A stretch of 64,000 nucleotides of DNA from Hibiscus mutabilis. Lineage: Eukaryota; Streptophyta; Magnoliopsida; Malvales; Malvaceae. Made by a program: the position numbers and the translations under genes. The stretch covers positions 496,001-560,000 of the forward strand of contig CM033718.1 of the NCBI GenBank assembly GCA_019671005.1, given 5' to 3'. Each line of letters begins with the position of its first letter. Positions within the stretch are counted from its first letter, which is position 1. This document shows, one piece after another, positions 1 to 11,052 of the stretch. Under the pieces are notes generated by a model that searched no databases, had not been told where the DNA came from, and was given only the letters and a program-made list of their open reading frames with translations.

Positions 1-299
1 GAGATGAAAACAAAAATGCTGACAAATGAATTGACATGCTCCTAATCCTAGTGATGTCGACTATTCATGATGTATGAGATTCAATATCTTGGTGGGCTTG
101 TTTTGGTCCTTATTTGACGTTCAATTTCTCCTTTCTTACGGGCATCGATACCCGCTTCTTTGCCTAGTTCAACCATCTCGACCTTTCTTTTTTCCTCCAA
201 TTATGATTTGGAATTTTAAAGCGCCTTTCGGGTTTTCACTTTAAAGAGATTTTTTTTTCGAGATAGTATTTCTTGACGGCATCGAATTTACGGGATTTT

Positions 300-1340
300 T
301 CAGCTCGCCCCCGTCCCATTTCTGTTAGGATCGGGCTCCTCCCGAGAAGGCCTTTTTATGACGTATGGTCCTTCCCGGTTGGGCATCCATTTTCCTCGAG
401 AATCTTTACGGATATGGAGGATTCTTTTGAGTACCAGATCCCCTTCTTTGAATTCTCTTGGCGCACTTTTTGTTGTAAGCTTTGCACCATCCACTTTTGG
501 TACATCCGACCATGACAAATGGCTTTTAGTCTTTTTTTGTCAATGAGATTTAGTTGGTCGAGTCCGGCATGTACCCATTCAGCTTCTTCCGATTTTACCG
601 TTTAAGACCGGGAGGGACGGAATCTCTACCTCAATTGGGAGTCTTGCTTTGGTACCATACACCAAGGAGTAAGGCGTTGCCCCCGTTGATGTGCGGATGG
701 ACGTTCTATAGGCGAAAAGGGCAAAAGGCAACTTCTCATGCCAATCCTTGTAGGTATCCGTAGTCTTCGCTATGATTTTCTTTATATTTTTGTTTGCTGC
801 TTCCACTGCTCCATTCATTTTAGGACGATAGACTGTGGAATTATGGTGTGTTATTTTGAATTGAGTGCATACGTCCTTTATCATTTTGTTGTTCAGATTG
901 GAAGCATTGTCGGTGATGATCATCTCTGGCAATCCGTATCGACAAATAATTTCCTTCTTTAAGAACTTACAAACTGTAGTCCTGGTGATATTGGCATAAG
1001 ACGCTGCCTCTACCCACTTAGTGAAGTAGTCTATGGCGACCAAAATGAAACGATGCCCATTGGAAGCTTTCGGATGGATCTGCCCGATAACGTCCATGCC
1101 CCACGCTGCGAAAGGCCACGGAGAATTCATGGTGTGTAGAGGTGATGGGGGTGCATGAATTTTGTCATGTAAATTTGGCATTTGTGGCATTTCCTGGCGT
1201 AATCGATGCAATCTCCCTCCATGGTCAACGAAATAACCGTATCTCATAATTTTTTGGGCTATAGACAACCCGTTGGCGTCGTTCCATGAGATCACGTCAT
1301 GTACCCGGCTAAGATTTCCTTCGCCTCCGGGCATCCACAC
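300..1340 (-). pseudogene. Integrase of the Tat-like element, left copy
   Basis: The minus-strand frame at 1340-579 encodes an integrase core of about 250 residues. Its catalytic residues are visible: D in WGMDVIG, D in IITDNAS, and E in GAVEAANKN, spaced as in the DDE family. Upstream frames hold the zinc-binding end (RYGYFVDHGG..., C-x-x-C remnant). A second frame at 518-300 carries the C-terminal GPY/F module (RGKWMPNREGPYVIK). The core and C-terminus are in different frames, so the protein is interrupted. It is the last pol domain before the 3' region, as expected for Ty3/gypsy order. Confidence 0.8.
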
Positions 1341-1506
1341 ATCTCAAGCAATGTTTGATCATGACTTTTCCTATACTGAGATCTCCCCATCTAGGACATA
1401 TTTCGTTGCCATTTTTCCGAGCGTTTTTTTGTCATTGTCGTTTGCCCTTCCGGATACTTTGAAGCTTGACATATTGCGAGGATATCATAGTACCATGGAT
1501 TTTTCG

Positions 1507-1923
1507 TCAATCTCTTCCTCGCACATTACAACAATGAGCAGGCTTTTCAAACGTTTGCATCTCAATGGGTCTCATTTTCGCCTGTGTGTTTGTTTTAAAC
1601 ATGGATGCCAAGGTTGCCAACGCGTCCGCCATCTGATTTTCTTCTCGGGGTAGGTAATTGAAGCTGACCTTTTCGAACTTTTTGACGAGCTCTTGGATTA
1701 ATTTGTGATATTTGACCAACTTCGGGTCTCTGGTTTCCCACTCCCCGCGCAATTGGTAAATGACTAAGGACGAATCTCCGAACACTCGAAGTTCCTTAAC
1801 CTTTCTCTCGATGGCTGAGTTTAGTCCCATGATGCAAGCTTCGTATTCAGCTATATTGTTTGTGCAGAAGAATTCCAATCTGCTGGTGAAAGGGTAATAG
1901 ACGTCCTTAGGTGAAATTAGCAC
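1507..1923 (-). pseudogene. Second (archaeal-type) RNase H domain, left copy
   Basis: The 138-residue frame contains NNIAEYEAC, GDSSLVI and MADALATLAS. These match the three acidic-residue blocks of the extra RNase H typical of Tat-group gypsy elements (E in AEYEA, D in GDSS, D in ADALA). The frame runs into the linker before integrase but does not join it. Loss of the joining frame means no complete polyprotein can be read here. Confidence 0.75.
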
Positions 1924-2015
1924 TTCGCCCTATCCCATGTCCGAGGCGTTGGAGGCTCCATCAAGTAAAGTTTCCATGACTCATCATCCAAATCTCTTCT
2001 TGGTTGTAATGCACA

Positions 2016-2450
2016 TCAAGTCTTAAATGGGAAACTAAAGTTCAATGCCTCATAGTCATCCAAGCACACGACTTGCCGGAAATCTGCTCGGCACTCCCCT
2101 TTACGACTTTTTGATTGACATATACGATGTCGAATTCGGATAAGAGCATCCGCCATCGAGCCATCCTTCCCGTTAGTCTTTGGCGCTTCCATTAGGAGCT
2201 TTAATGGGTCTAGCTTGGATATCAACCGGGTAGTATGGTACAACATGTCTTTGCCCGAGCCGCTTGGTAGCCCAAACTAGAGCACAACACACTCTCCTTT
2301 GGCCGCGGGTACCGTGTTTCGCAATCATTGAATTTTCGCTTAGGTAGTAGATGGCCTGCTCCTTTTTCTTGACTCATCGTGTTGCCCCCAAAGACACATC
2401 CCATTGAATTCTCAAGATTGTTTTAGTGGTCGACCGTGCTTCGTGCGACT
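2016..2450 (-). pseudogene. RT tail and first RNase H remnant, left copy
   Basis: Overlapping minus-strand frames carry NDCETRYP, followed by MLYHTTRLISKLDPLK and a damaged ARWQ-like stretch. In plant gypsy elements these lie in the RNase H region after reverse transcriptase. The frame also shows MGCVFGGN, corresponding to the start of that region. Several shifts interrupt it. Upstream of about 2450 the expected RT palm sequence is absent. Confidence 0.65.
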
Positions 2451-2676
2451 AAAATTGGAGCATTTGTCGTACTTTTTTTGTGCGAAAGGCTTTCTTGTCT
2501 TTAGAGTTATCACCCTCCATCATAAATGATCGTCCGGTTCTTATATTATTCTTATATGAACCCTTGTCATCTTCTTGGCTTGGCGTTGCCCCATTCAACC
2601 ACGGGCTCCACTGCTTTGAATTTTCTCGGTCTATCATATAGAGCCTTGATCTATTTCTAGTCACGGGGTGGGCCAA
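2449..2676 (-). pseudogene. Unassigned minus-strand frame upstream of the RT tail
   Basis: The frame encodes about 75 residues (starts MAHPVTRNRSRLYMIDREN). The same segment occurs in the right copy at about 13265-13490. It sits where the reverse transcriptase core should be, but I see no RT motif in it. It could be a gag- or linker-derived piece joined to the RT tail by an internal deletion. Function not recognised. Confidence 0.3.
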
Positions 2677-3385
2677 GATGCTTCCATCCCTTAAGCTCTT
2701 CCTTGATCTTCAGTAGCATTTCGACGGGAACTAACTCTCGGTCCCTATGCTTTAAATCTCATCATCATTCATTTTTAAAGTAAAGTAAAAGGTAATTTAC
2801 TTGTGTATATTTCAAAAAAATAATGATTGTTTGAAAAGATAATGATCATTTTGAAAATCACAACTTGGACATTTTGAAAACATTGTTTGGAACAAATGGT
2901 AAACATCATAACTTTGGGAGAAAATGTCAAACCTTTTTTAAAACATGTTTGCCCCGAAATATCAAACACCATAGCGCATCTGTTTCAAGTTGCGAGACCA
3001 ACTCTAATGAAGCACATATTTAGAAGATCTTGACCATTATGGAGATATATGCCAATGTATAGTTTCTTACGGTCTAATAGGCTTTTGAGAGGAACAACCC
3101 TACCTAGTTTCTACCCCGTTTAAGGTGGCTCTCTTAATCTCACTATCTCACCATGCCCCATCCTTCCCTCATTTGGGTGTCGATCAAGCACTTGAAGTTT
3201 GGCGTTCCTTGAAGAAAAGTTAACCCTTATAGGCGGAATGAAATCAAGACATTCTCATTCAACTTGGATATCTATGGATGACCGAATGGTCTTTGGGGCT
3301 TGCAATGTAGGCCTTTGGTTTATGGTTAAGTGAAACAGTATTTTTGTACTTGTGTAACTTGGATATGCCCATTATTCCTTTTTTT

Positions 3386-3830
3386 GGATCACTCTAGACT
3401 GCCCGTTTTTGGGTTTTCACCCTAGAGTTCATTTCTTTTCTTTTTATTATATGTTGCCTTGCATTACGCTATATATCGATGTTCGTTTTCTGTTCAAGAA
3501 TGTTTGATCCTCCAGAACTCCTCGGAACTGAGATTTCTTGAAGGACTACGAATACATTTATGGGAATTCTTGTGATTGGCACGCCCAGATGAAATGTTAT
3601 TCGTGCTTTCTTTTTTTCTCTCTTTTTCTTTTTCACTTTTTCTCTTGGATCGCTCTAGACTGCCCATTTTGGGTTTTCACCCTAGAGGTCACTTCCTTCT
3701 TTTGTACCTTCGGATCAATGTATTTTGGCTGGATATTGATGCCCGCATGCTCAAAGGAACTACTCTTTTTCTTCATTTTCAGGATCACTCTAGATTGCCC
3801 ATTTTTGGGTTTTCACCCTAGAGGTCATTT
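3386..3830. repeat. Three dispersed 50-bp repeats with CTCTAG...CTAGAG ends
   Basis: Three copies at 3386-3435, 3647-3696 and 3782-3830 share the core TGCCCATTTTTGGGTTTTCACC, shown only in part here, and are bounded by CTCTAGA and CTAGAG, which are inverted relative to each other. The right element copy has all three at 14214, 14454 and 14591. Spacing is irregular, so they are not a simple satellite. Confidence 0.6.
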
Positions 3831-5659
3831 CCTTTTCAAAATTGGCAATCTTCGGCCGACTTGTCTTGACTTGGCTTCAATTCGAGCTTCTATACTAATT
3901 TTCAAAACGATGTTTACTTGAAATGTGGATTCCTTGTGTCTCTTGCACATAGTTGAAGTCTCGTTCTTGTATTGTTTGATCTGTGTGTGAAGCATAGACA
4001 TGTATTCTTCTTTCTTTTTTTTTCCTTTTTCCTTTTTTTTTCTTATTCGAGTCTATGAACGTATCCTTGAATCAACACAGATCTATCTTGGGTATTGATG
4101 CGATCTTCCGCTTCGGAGTTAATTGCCTCTCTGCAGCTCTTACGATATTTACTCGATCCGGATTGCTTCGCCTTACGATTACCATTTATCTCCTTTTTGG
4201 TTTTTCATTTGGACATATCCATGTTTTCAACCACTTTCTTACGATGATTTTTTGATCTTCGTACCCAATCTGTATGGTCTCATCCGTGTCTTACGGTAAA
4301 GTAAAAGAACACCATTCGTTGACATATTCACAAATGTCCCGAGAATGCCTTGGGGTAGAGGTTTAGGGTCAACTTTTCGTTTCAAGGATCTAAAGCGACA
4401 AGTGCACGAGAAGATAAATTCTTAAAATGGGAATTGCCCATTGTCTAAACACTCGCTTTTGTTCCTCTGTTGGCCTAAGTAAACTAGCGGTACTCACATT
4501 TCTGATATCTCGCAACACTCAATCTCTTCTAAATATATGCAACTTAGAGTTGATCTTTGGGTTTGAAGCAAATGTCTTTGTTGCATTCAAAATTCGAGGA
4601 CACAGTATAGAAATGATATATACATATGTCCATTCAAAAATGTGTGTATATGCATATGGGAAAACTACCCCATAAAAATGAAATGTTTAAAGAATCAAGA
4701 ATGTAAAAATGCTTTTCTAAATGGAAATGTGATTTTTAATTCTAATAAACAATGATTTTTTTTTGTTGTTGAGAATTTCTTTGTGAAATGATGAGAAAAC
4801 CGTAGGGACCTTTGGATTATCTCCGTGGTCTTGACTCATTACGCCCTTCTAAGGTAGTGTAGGCTTGCCTCTTTTCTTGTTTTTCCATCATTTGGATGAC
4901 TATCTTGTCACGACTCCTTATCGACCAGCTTCTTAATTTTTTAACGACCCCAAATTTCTTAGTATCATGCCCCAGTGCCTCAATGTTTTGAAAGTGATAC
5001 ACATTTATCTCTCTGTTTCCTTTTGCTCCTAGGCAGGTCTGGTCTTTAAACTAAGGTCCCGGAGTGCATGTTTGTTTCTCTCTGATTTGTCATTAAGTCC
5101 TCAAAGCTGACCTTCATTTTTCGAGCATATTATTAAAGAATAAATATAAAAGATGGCATAGAAGTCAATTTCCTCTTCATCTACGGGGGTTGCACTTGGG
5201 TCACTAAACACAGATACCTCAAAGCACATTCCTTGAAGCTTTCATCAGGTTTCATCTTCGTACCCTAGAGATACCGACGACTTAGTGTTAGGTCCAAAGC
5301 ACATCATATCACGGTAGGTCTGCTAGACTGTCGGGAAGTAGTGGATCGGTAATTTTTCAATGTAGCCCTCCATTTTTTGCAGAAGATGGTCACACGAATC
5401 TTGGGGCATCTTGTTCCATTATTATGTGGAAATCTTTGGAATCCGGAGGAACGACCAAATCGGGGCTCAAACAGAGTTTTCTTGTATTAAAGGCATCAAA
5501 CTACTTTTTCTCTCTTTTTCTCTCGAGTCTATCTTTTAATTGCTTTCGAATCTTGATTTTTGAGTGTGTTCAATTCTTTTATTCACGATAAAACTCTAAT
5601 TGTTCTTTGGATTACCCTCAAAAAATTTTATGCAAGGTGTAAAATATGTCATGATTGTA

Positions 5660-5720
5660 CAATGTAATGCAATGCAATGCAATGTAATGTAATGCAATGC
5701 AATGCAATGCATGAATGCAA
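5660..5720. repeat. AATGC/AATGT microsatellite (left copy)
   Basis: A run of five-base units alternating AATGC and AATGT, ending in ATGAATGCAAATGC. The same run in the right element copy lies at 16459-16520 with matching unit order, so it was present before the duplication. Confidence 0.8.
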
Positions 5721-7607
5721 ATGCGGTGTTGATTCTCGAACAGTCCTAAAAAAAGACTTTCAATCGTAGAAAAATGTCAGTTGCAAGAAACTAATAATGA
5801 ATTACAGGTGTGATTAGCTTCCTTGCGGAGATCTTGACCGGGAAGCAAAACCTGTGCTCCACGTCTCGACGTCATCTTCAGGATGATGGATGAATTCGTC
5901 TTCTCTTCTTATTCTATGGACTCGTGACGTCATGATCTTTATTTTTTATGGCTTCTAAAAATGACATCAACAAGTGTAGGCATAATGCAGATAAGATCTT
6001 TTCGGGTGCAAACGAATAATACGTCTAAAAGGGGATGGATTCTATCGGTCCTAAGGAGTACTTTAAAAATTTTAGGGTTTAAATTAAAATTCTCAAAGAT
6101 CATTTGGTTCAAAAAATTTTAACTTACTTAAAAATGAAACTTTTAGGTTTCTTTTTTGTTATTATTATTCTTCTAAAAGTTTATATGAGAGAAGAAGTTT
6201 CAAAGCAAAATAATAATATTTTTTAGTTAAATTAAAATCGAGAATTTAAAAATGGTCAAATGTGAAGATTTAAAATTAGGATTTCGCGTTTTTGATTGAA
6301 TCTTCTGCGTCGACGTGCCTTATTGTCGCATCGCGTCTTCTTTTCGCGATTGGTCTTTGCTCGACCTAACTTGATCTTTGTAATATTATCGTTCGGGCAA
6401 AGCGGACTTTTTCTATTTTGAAAGCCTTTTAATGAACTGTTCTTGAATCAACACCATGTCATGATATGCAACATGAATGCAAATAAAGGCGTTGATTCCG
6501 CTGGTAATCACCCTTTCGAGCGACTTTCATGGGAATTAAAGGGTCCAGTTACAAAAGATCCATATTACAAAAGGAGTCCCTATTACAAAAAGAGTCTATT
6601 ACCAAGTCTTAATTACAAAATAAAATTCTACACATAAACTCTAGCTCTACCTCCTACCTCCTCGATGACTCGAGCAACTTGAGTAAACCTTGGTGCTTCT
6701 TCCATGTCGGGGTTATGAAAGGTCGAAGAGTCGTGGCTTCGTAGCTAAGTCATTCACACACCTTGTAGCTCGTTGTATGTCCACCATTAGGTCTCGTGTG
6801 TATACTTTGGCACTACACGCTCGTTCGGCAAATTATTACGTCGGATCTGTTGAGTAATCTCGACCGATGTCACGCGATTGGATCGATCTTTGTCCTTCCT
6901 AAGACACCTTTTTCCATGATGAAAGATTTTCTAATCGGGCAAACCACTTGAATCAACGTCTCTATGTAATGTGGATGCAATGATAATGCAACAAAATATG
7001 TGTAAAAATAAAATAAAACACAAAAAGAAATGAGTTAGTATCGGATAAAAATAATAAATACATAAATAAAAGGACAAATTAAATAAGGTAAATAAACAAA
7101 AACGACCTATTTATCTAGTCCAAAACACCTAAGGTTATCCGCATGGCTCTAACGAGGGTAGGTTTCTATGTTCTCTACATGCGGTGTTGGTGCTAGGAGG
7201 TACCGAATTGTCCTCTTTGTCCCCTACTAAGGGTAGCAAGGCCCCGATCATCACCCATTATAGGCTCCTTTCAAACGGGTTCAATTCGGGGACCCATTCG
7301 CTTATGCCCGTGCGAAGGAGCGATATCCTTACGAAAGCATAAGGTACTCGAGCCCGAAGGTACTTGCTAGGCCCATACGGGAGAACGATATCTCCACGAA
7401 AGCATTAGCGTTTTCCCCACTTAAAAAGGCGGGTTTATATGCCATATTTTAAATTTGTTAAAATAAACGCGCAATTATGACGAGCGTTAATTTAATAGTC
7501 ACTTTAATTCGGAACTTCCAATATTAGTAAAGTGGTAATTATTTTGAAAGCTTGACTCTCATTTGTTTTTGAAAAACAAAAAATTATCCCTATGATGAGT
7601 CGCCATC

Positions 7608-8893
7608 CATAGCGATGTCTTTTTTTCTTGTATATATCGCTAAAATAAAAGCGATGATTTTCTAAGGATTTTTGAAAGGTGTTTGGATATAAAATATTTA
7701 TTCCGTGGGGTTTACAAAAACCTTATAAAAATGGAGTCGCCACCGCCACTTAGGTAGGCGGACACCATAAAACAGATTCAAAAGAGCGGGGTTTGGAGTC
7801 GATTACGGATGGGGAAGGATTAGCACCCCCACACCGCCCAAAATTGGTACTTTAATAATTACCGCTTTATTAATATTGGATTTTCCGGATTAGAGTGACG
7901 ATTATTTTAAAATTCAGTCATAATTGCGAATAAATTTTAAAGGCCCCGTTATCCGAGAATAAACACCCAACCACTATCACTACGCCTGATACTGGCCCCG
8001 TTTACGTTCGGATAAAAGGGCACCGCATTGACAATTTATATATCATATGCAATCTTAGTGGCAAAAATATAAAACATGGGAAAATATTTAAATACAATAA
8101 ATATTGACATAACAGAATACTAATCTAACATAAAATGCTAAACTAAAACATACATATATACATATTAATCTAACTCATAAATAAAAACATATCTAGCATA
8201 AATAAAATATTAATATACAACACAAATTTAAAACATATTAAATATTAATCTAACACATAAATAAAAACAAACTCAACATAAATAAAATACTATTCTAAAA
8301 CATACATAAATAAATATTAATCTAACTCATAAATAAAAACATATCTAACATAAATAAAATATTAATATACAACACAAATTTAAAACATATTAAATATTAA
8401 TCTAAAACATAAAAATAAAAAATAAGACTAAAATTTTAAGATAACTGATACTTCATTAAATTATAAAAATTACAACACTAATAAAAAGGAAAGAAAATAT
8501 ACCTAACTAGGAGCTCGAACGACGAACTCCGCCGAGATCTACCGCGACCCCTCCAAAAATTTGACTAGATCGGACCTAAAATAGGACCCTGATCGAATGT
8601 TAGATCGAACCAACTGGGGTTGAGGGCACGCTTTCAACCCCGCCAGCCTTGCGACGGCCATGCCCTATGAATTGATGGCAATTTGAATTGCCAATTCTCT
8701 TCAATTTTGGGCGTGGGATTGGAATGAATTGGGGTGCCTATTTATAGGCAATTTAGGTGACGTGGAGCACCTGCTCCACGCAAATTTTTTTTTTTTTGAT
8801 TTTTTTTTTTTAATTATTATATTTTTTTTGCCTTTTTTATATATATAATTTTACTATTATAATAACACTAAAACCCGGTCAAAATGAGTGATT
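7608..8893 (-). repeat. LTR, left copy (shared by two internal regions)
   Basis: This LTR of about 1.29 kb is almost identical to 18414-19718. On the plus strand it starts next to the altered primer-binding site and ends where the two copies diverge, after gagtgatt. It contains an AT-rich stretch with an internal duplication of about 155 bp (8165 onward and about 8317 onward). Near its promoter end there is a TATAAATA box on the minus strand at 8739-8746 and a palindrome at 8760-8779. It serves as 3' LTR for the element to its right and 5' LTR for the one to its left. Confidence 0.8.
8739..8779 (-). promoter_or_regulatory. Putative LTR promoter: TATAAATA box and upstream palindrome
   Basis: On the minus strand TATAAATA lies at 8746-8739. 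About 20 bp upstream (8760-8779) is CGTGGAGCACCTGCTCCACG, two 9-bp inverted arms around a CC. The right LTR keeps the box (19552-19559) and the palindrome with one extra C. The direction agrees with the minus-strand pol genes. Use as promoter is inference. Confidence 0.5.
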
Positions 8894-8899
8894 CTGATT

Positions 8900-10205
8900 T
8901 GCCCTCTTTGCTTGTTCTTGTGAAACGAGGACAAAGCAAAGATCAAAAGCACTCATTTTATCAGACTTCCGGTTTGTAGCCTTGGAAAACGAATTCTTTT
9001 GGACATCTCCGCTCTTCCTTGCATTTGAATCTTCGGGCTCGTAAGTTCTTCCTATATGGAACTTCGTCACCTTCCGATCTTGAGTTTTATCGGACTTCCC
9101 TGTTTGTAGCTTTGGAAAACGAATTTTTTGACATCTCCGTTCTTCTTCCTTGGCTGAATCTTCGGCTCGTAAGTTCTTCCTATATGAGCTTCGTCACCGA
9201 TCTTGGAGCTGTGCTCTTTCGACATTGAACCCTTCGCTCGATTTTTAGCTTTGGAAAACGAATTCTTTTGGACATTTCCGCTCTTCCTTGGCGAATCTTC
9301 AGCTTGTAAGTTCTTCCTATATAGAACTTCGTCACCTTCCGATCTTGAGCTCACAGTGCTCTTTCGACATTGAACCCTTCGCTCGATTTTTAGCTTTGGA
9401 AAACGAATTCTTTTGGACATTTCCGCTCTTCCTTGGCGAATCTTCAGGCTCGTAAGTTCTTCCTATATAGAACCGTCACCTTTCCGATCTTGGAGCTATG
9501 TGCTCTTTTCGACATTGAACCCTTCGCTCTACGATTTTTAGCTTTGGAAAACGAATTCTTTTGGACATTTCCGCTCTTCTTTGGCGAATCTTCAGGCTTG
9601 TAAGTTCTTCCTATATAGAACTTCGTCACCTTCCGATCTTGGAGCTACTGTGCTCTTTCGACATTGAACCCTTCGCTCTGATTTTTAGCTTTGGAAAAAC
9701 GAATTCTTTTGGACATTTCCGCTCTTCCTTGGCGAATCTTCAGGCTCATAAGTTCTTCCTATATAGAAACGTCACCTTCCGATCTTGGAGCTACAGTGCT
9801 CTTTCGACATTGAACCTTTCGCTCGATTTTTAGCTTTGGAAAACGAATTCTTTTGGACATTTCCGCTCTTCCTTGGCGAATCTTCAGGCTCGTAAGTTAT
9901 TCCTATATAGAACTTCGTCACCTTCCGATCTTGGAGCTCTGTGCTCTTTCGACATTGAAACCTTCGCTCGATTTTTAGCTTTGGAAAAACGAATTCTTTT
10001 GGACATTTCCGCTCTTCCTTGGCGAATCTTCAGGCTCGTAAGTTCTTCCTATATAGAACTTCGTCACCTTCCGATCTTGGAGCTCTGAGCTCTTTCGACA
10101 TTGAACCCTTCGCTCGATTTTTAGCTTTGGAAAACGAATTCTTTTGGACATTTCCACTCTTCCTTGGCCGAATCTTCAGGCTCATAAGTTCTTCCTATAT
10201 AGAAC
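8900..10205. repeat. Minisatellite, unit about 146 bp, roughly nine copies
   Basis: The landmark TTTTGGACATTTCC recurs near 8998, 9122, 9267, 9412, 9562, 9709, 9853, 10000 and 10141, giving spacings of 141-150 bp. Each unit also carries TTGGCGAATCTTC and TTCCTATATAGAAC. It lies between integrase and the 3' LTR of the complete element, where Tat/Ogre elements are known to carry tandem repeats. The long frames across it arise from the repetition and I do not take them as genes. Confidence 0.85.
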
Positions 10206-10700
10206 TCTTGGCGTCTCAAGTCTTAGAGCCGCTGAGTTCTTTTTCGATACGTAACCCTTCACCCTAAGACAATGAAGCTGAGTCTTTCCTATATAAGACT
10301 CTTTGCTCTTGACACAACAAGTTTCCTATATAACCTGTGTCATAGGTGAATTGCTTTGATTGGAAGTTCTTCCTATATAGAATCATGAGTCTTCACCTTG
10401 GAGCCATCGGGTTCCTCCTATATAGAACTTTTTGGCGTCTGAAATCTCAGAGCTACTGTGTTCTTTTTCGACCACGTAACCCTTCACCCTAAGACAATGA
10501 AGCTCGGAGTCTTTCCTATATAAGACTCTTTGCTCTTGACACAACAGGTTTCCTATATAACCCTGTGTCATAGGTGAATTGCTTTGACTGGGAGTTCTTC
10601 CTATATAGAACTGCGAGTCTTCACCTTGGAGCTTTCAGTCCTTCCTATATAGAACTTTCAGCTTCTGAAGCCTTGGAGAGGTAGATTCTTCCTATATAGA
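10203..10700. repeat. Second tandem repeat, unit about 227 bp, two copies
   Basis: The block starting CTTGGCGTCTCAAG at about 10205 repeats from about 10430 (TTTGGCGTCTGAAA). Each copy includes CACCCTAAGACAATGAAGCT and three TTCCTATATA motifs. It adjoins the 146-bp array and shares the TTCCTATATAG core with it, so the two arrays probably derive from one older unit. Confidence 0.7.
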
Positions 10701-11052
10701 AACTCTCTCTAGAGCTTGAAAACATGTGTCTTTTGTATGTAAAACATTGTCTTCTCATTTGGGATTTACACCGTGATGGTCTTCGATGTCTCTTTGGATC
10801 TGCAGATACCTGTCTGAGATGAAAACAAAAATGCTGACAAATGAATTGACATGCTCCTAATCCTAGTGATGTCTGACTATTCATGATGTATGAGATTCAA
10901 TATCTTGGTGGGCTTGTTTTGGTCCTTATTTGACGTTCAATTTCTCCTTTCTTACGGGCATCGATACCCCGCTTCACTGCCTAGTTCAACCATCTCGACC
11001 TTTCTTTTTTCCTCCAATTATGATTTGGAATTTTAAAGCGCCTTTCGGGTTT

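Larger units (their letters stand above)
2770..7587 (-). other. Non-coding internal region of the element, left copy
   Basis: About 4.8 kb between the RT tail and the primer-binding site, where gag and protease are expected. No open frame longer than about 130 codons is convincing. Visible structure: a three-copy 50-bp hairpin repeat (3386-3830), pyrimidine-rich tracts around 3600-3660 and 4010-4045, an (AATGC)n microsatellite at 5660-5712, and a GC-richer block at about 7140-7420. It has probably lost gag/pro or decayed beyond recognition. Confidence 0.6.
1..7607 (-). mobile_element. Second, partial internal copy of the Tat-like element
   Basis: This copy matches 10816-18413 with scattered one- to three-base differences. 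It uses the LTR at 7608-8893 as its 5' LTR. Its minisatellite 3' region and other LTR would lie to the left of the window. Its primer-binding site is altered relative to the second copy. The high identity to the neighbour suggests a recent duplication or recent insertion. Confidence 0.75.

Noticed and set aside
1273..1653. 126-codon plus-strand frame
   Set aside because: It is antisense to the integrase linker and RNase H of the element.
3538..3921. 127-codon plus-strand frame rich in F and L
   Set aside because: It lies antisense to the element over pyrimidine-rich tracts and the hairpin repeats, and is not conserved as a frame in the right copy.
5650..5720. CRISPR-like short repeats
   Set aside because: Five-base microsatellite units without spacers, in plant DNA inside a retrotransposon.
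9067..10157. Several open frames on both strands across the minisatellite
   Set aside because: They repeat with the 146-bp unit and encode the same shifted peptides; the unit length and indels, not selection, keep them open.
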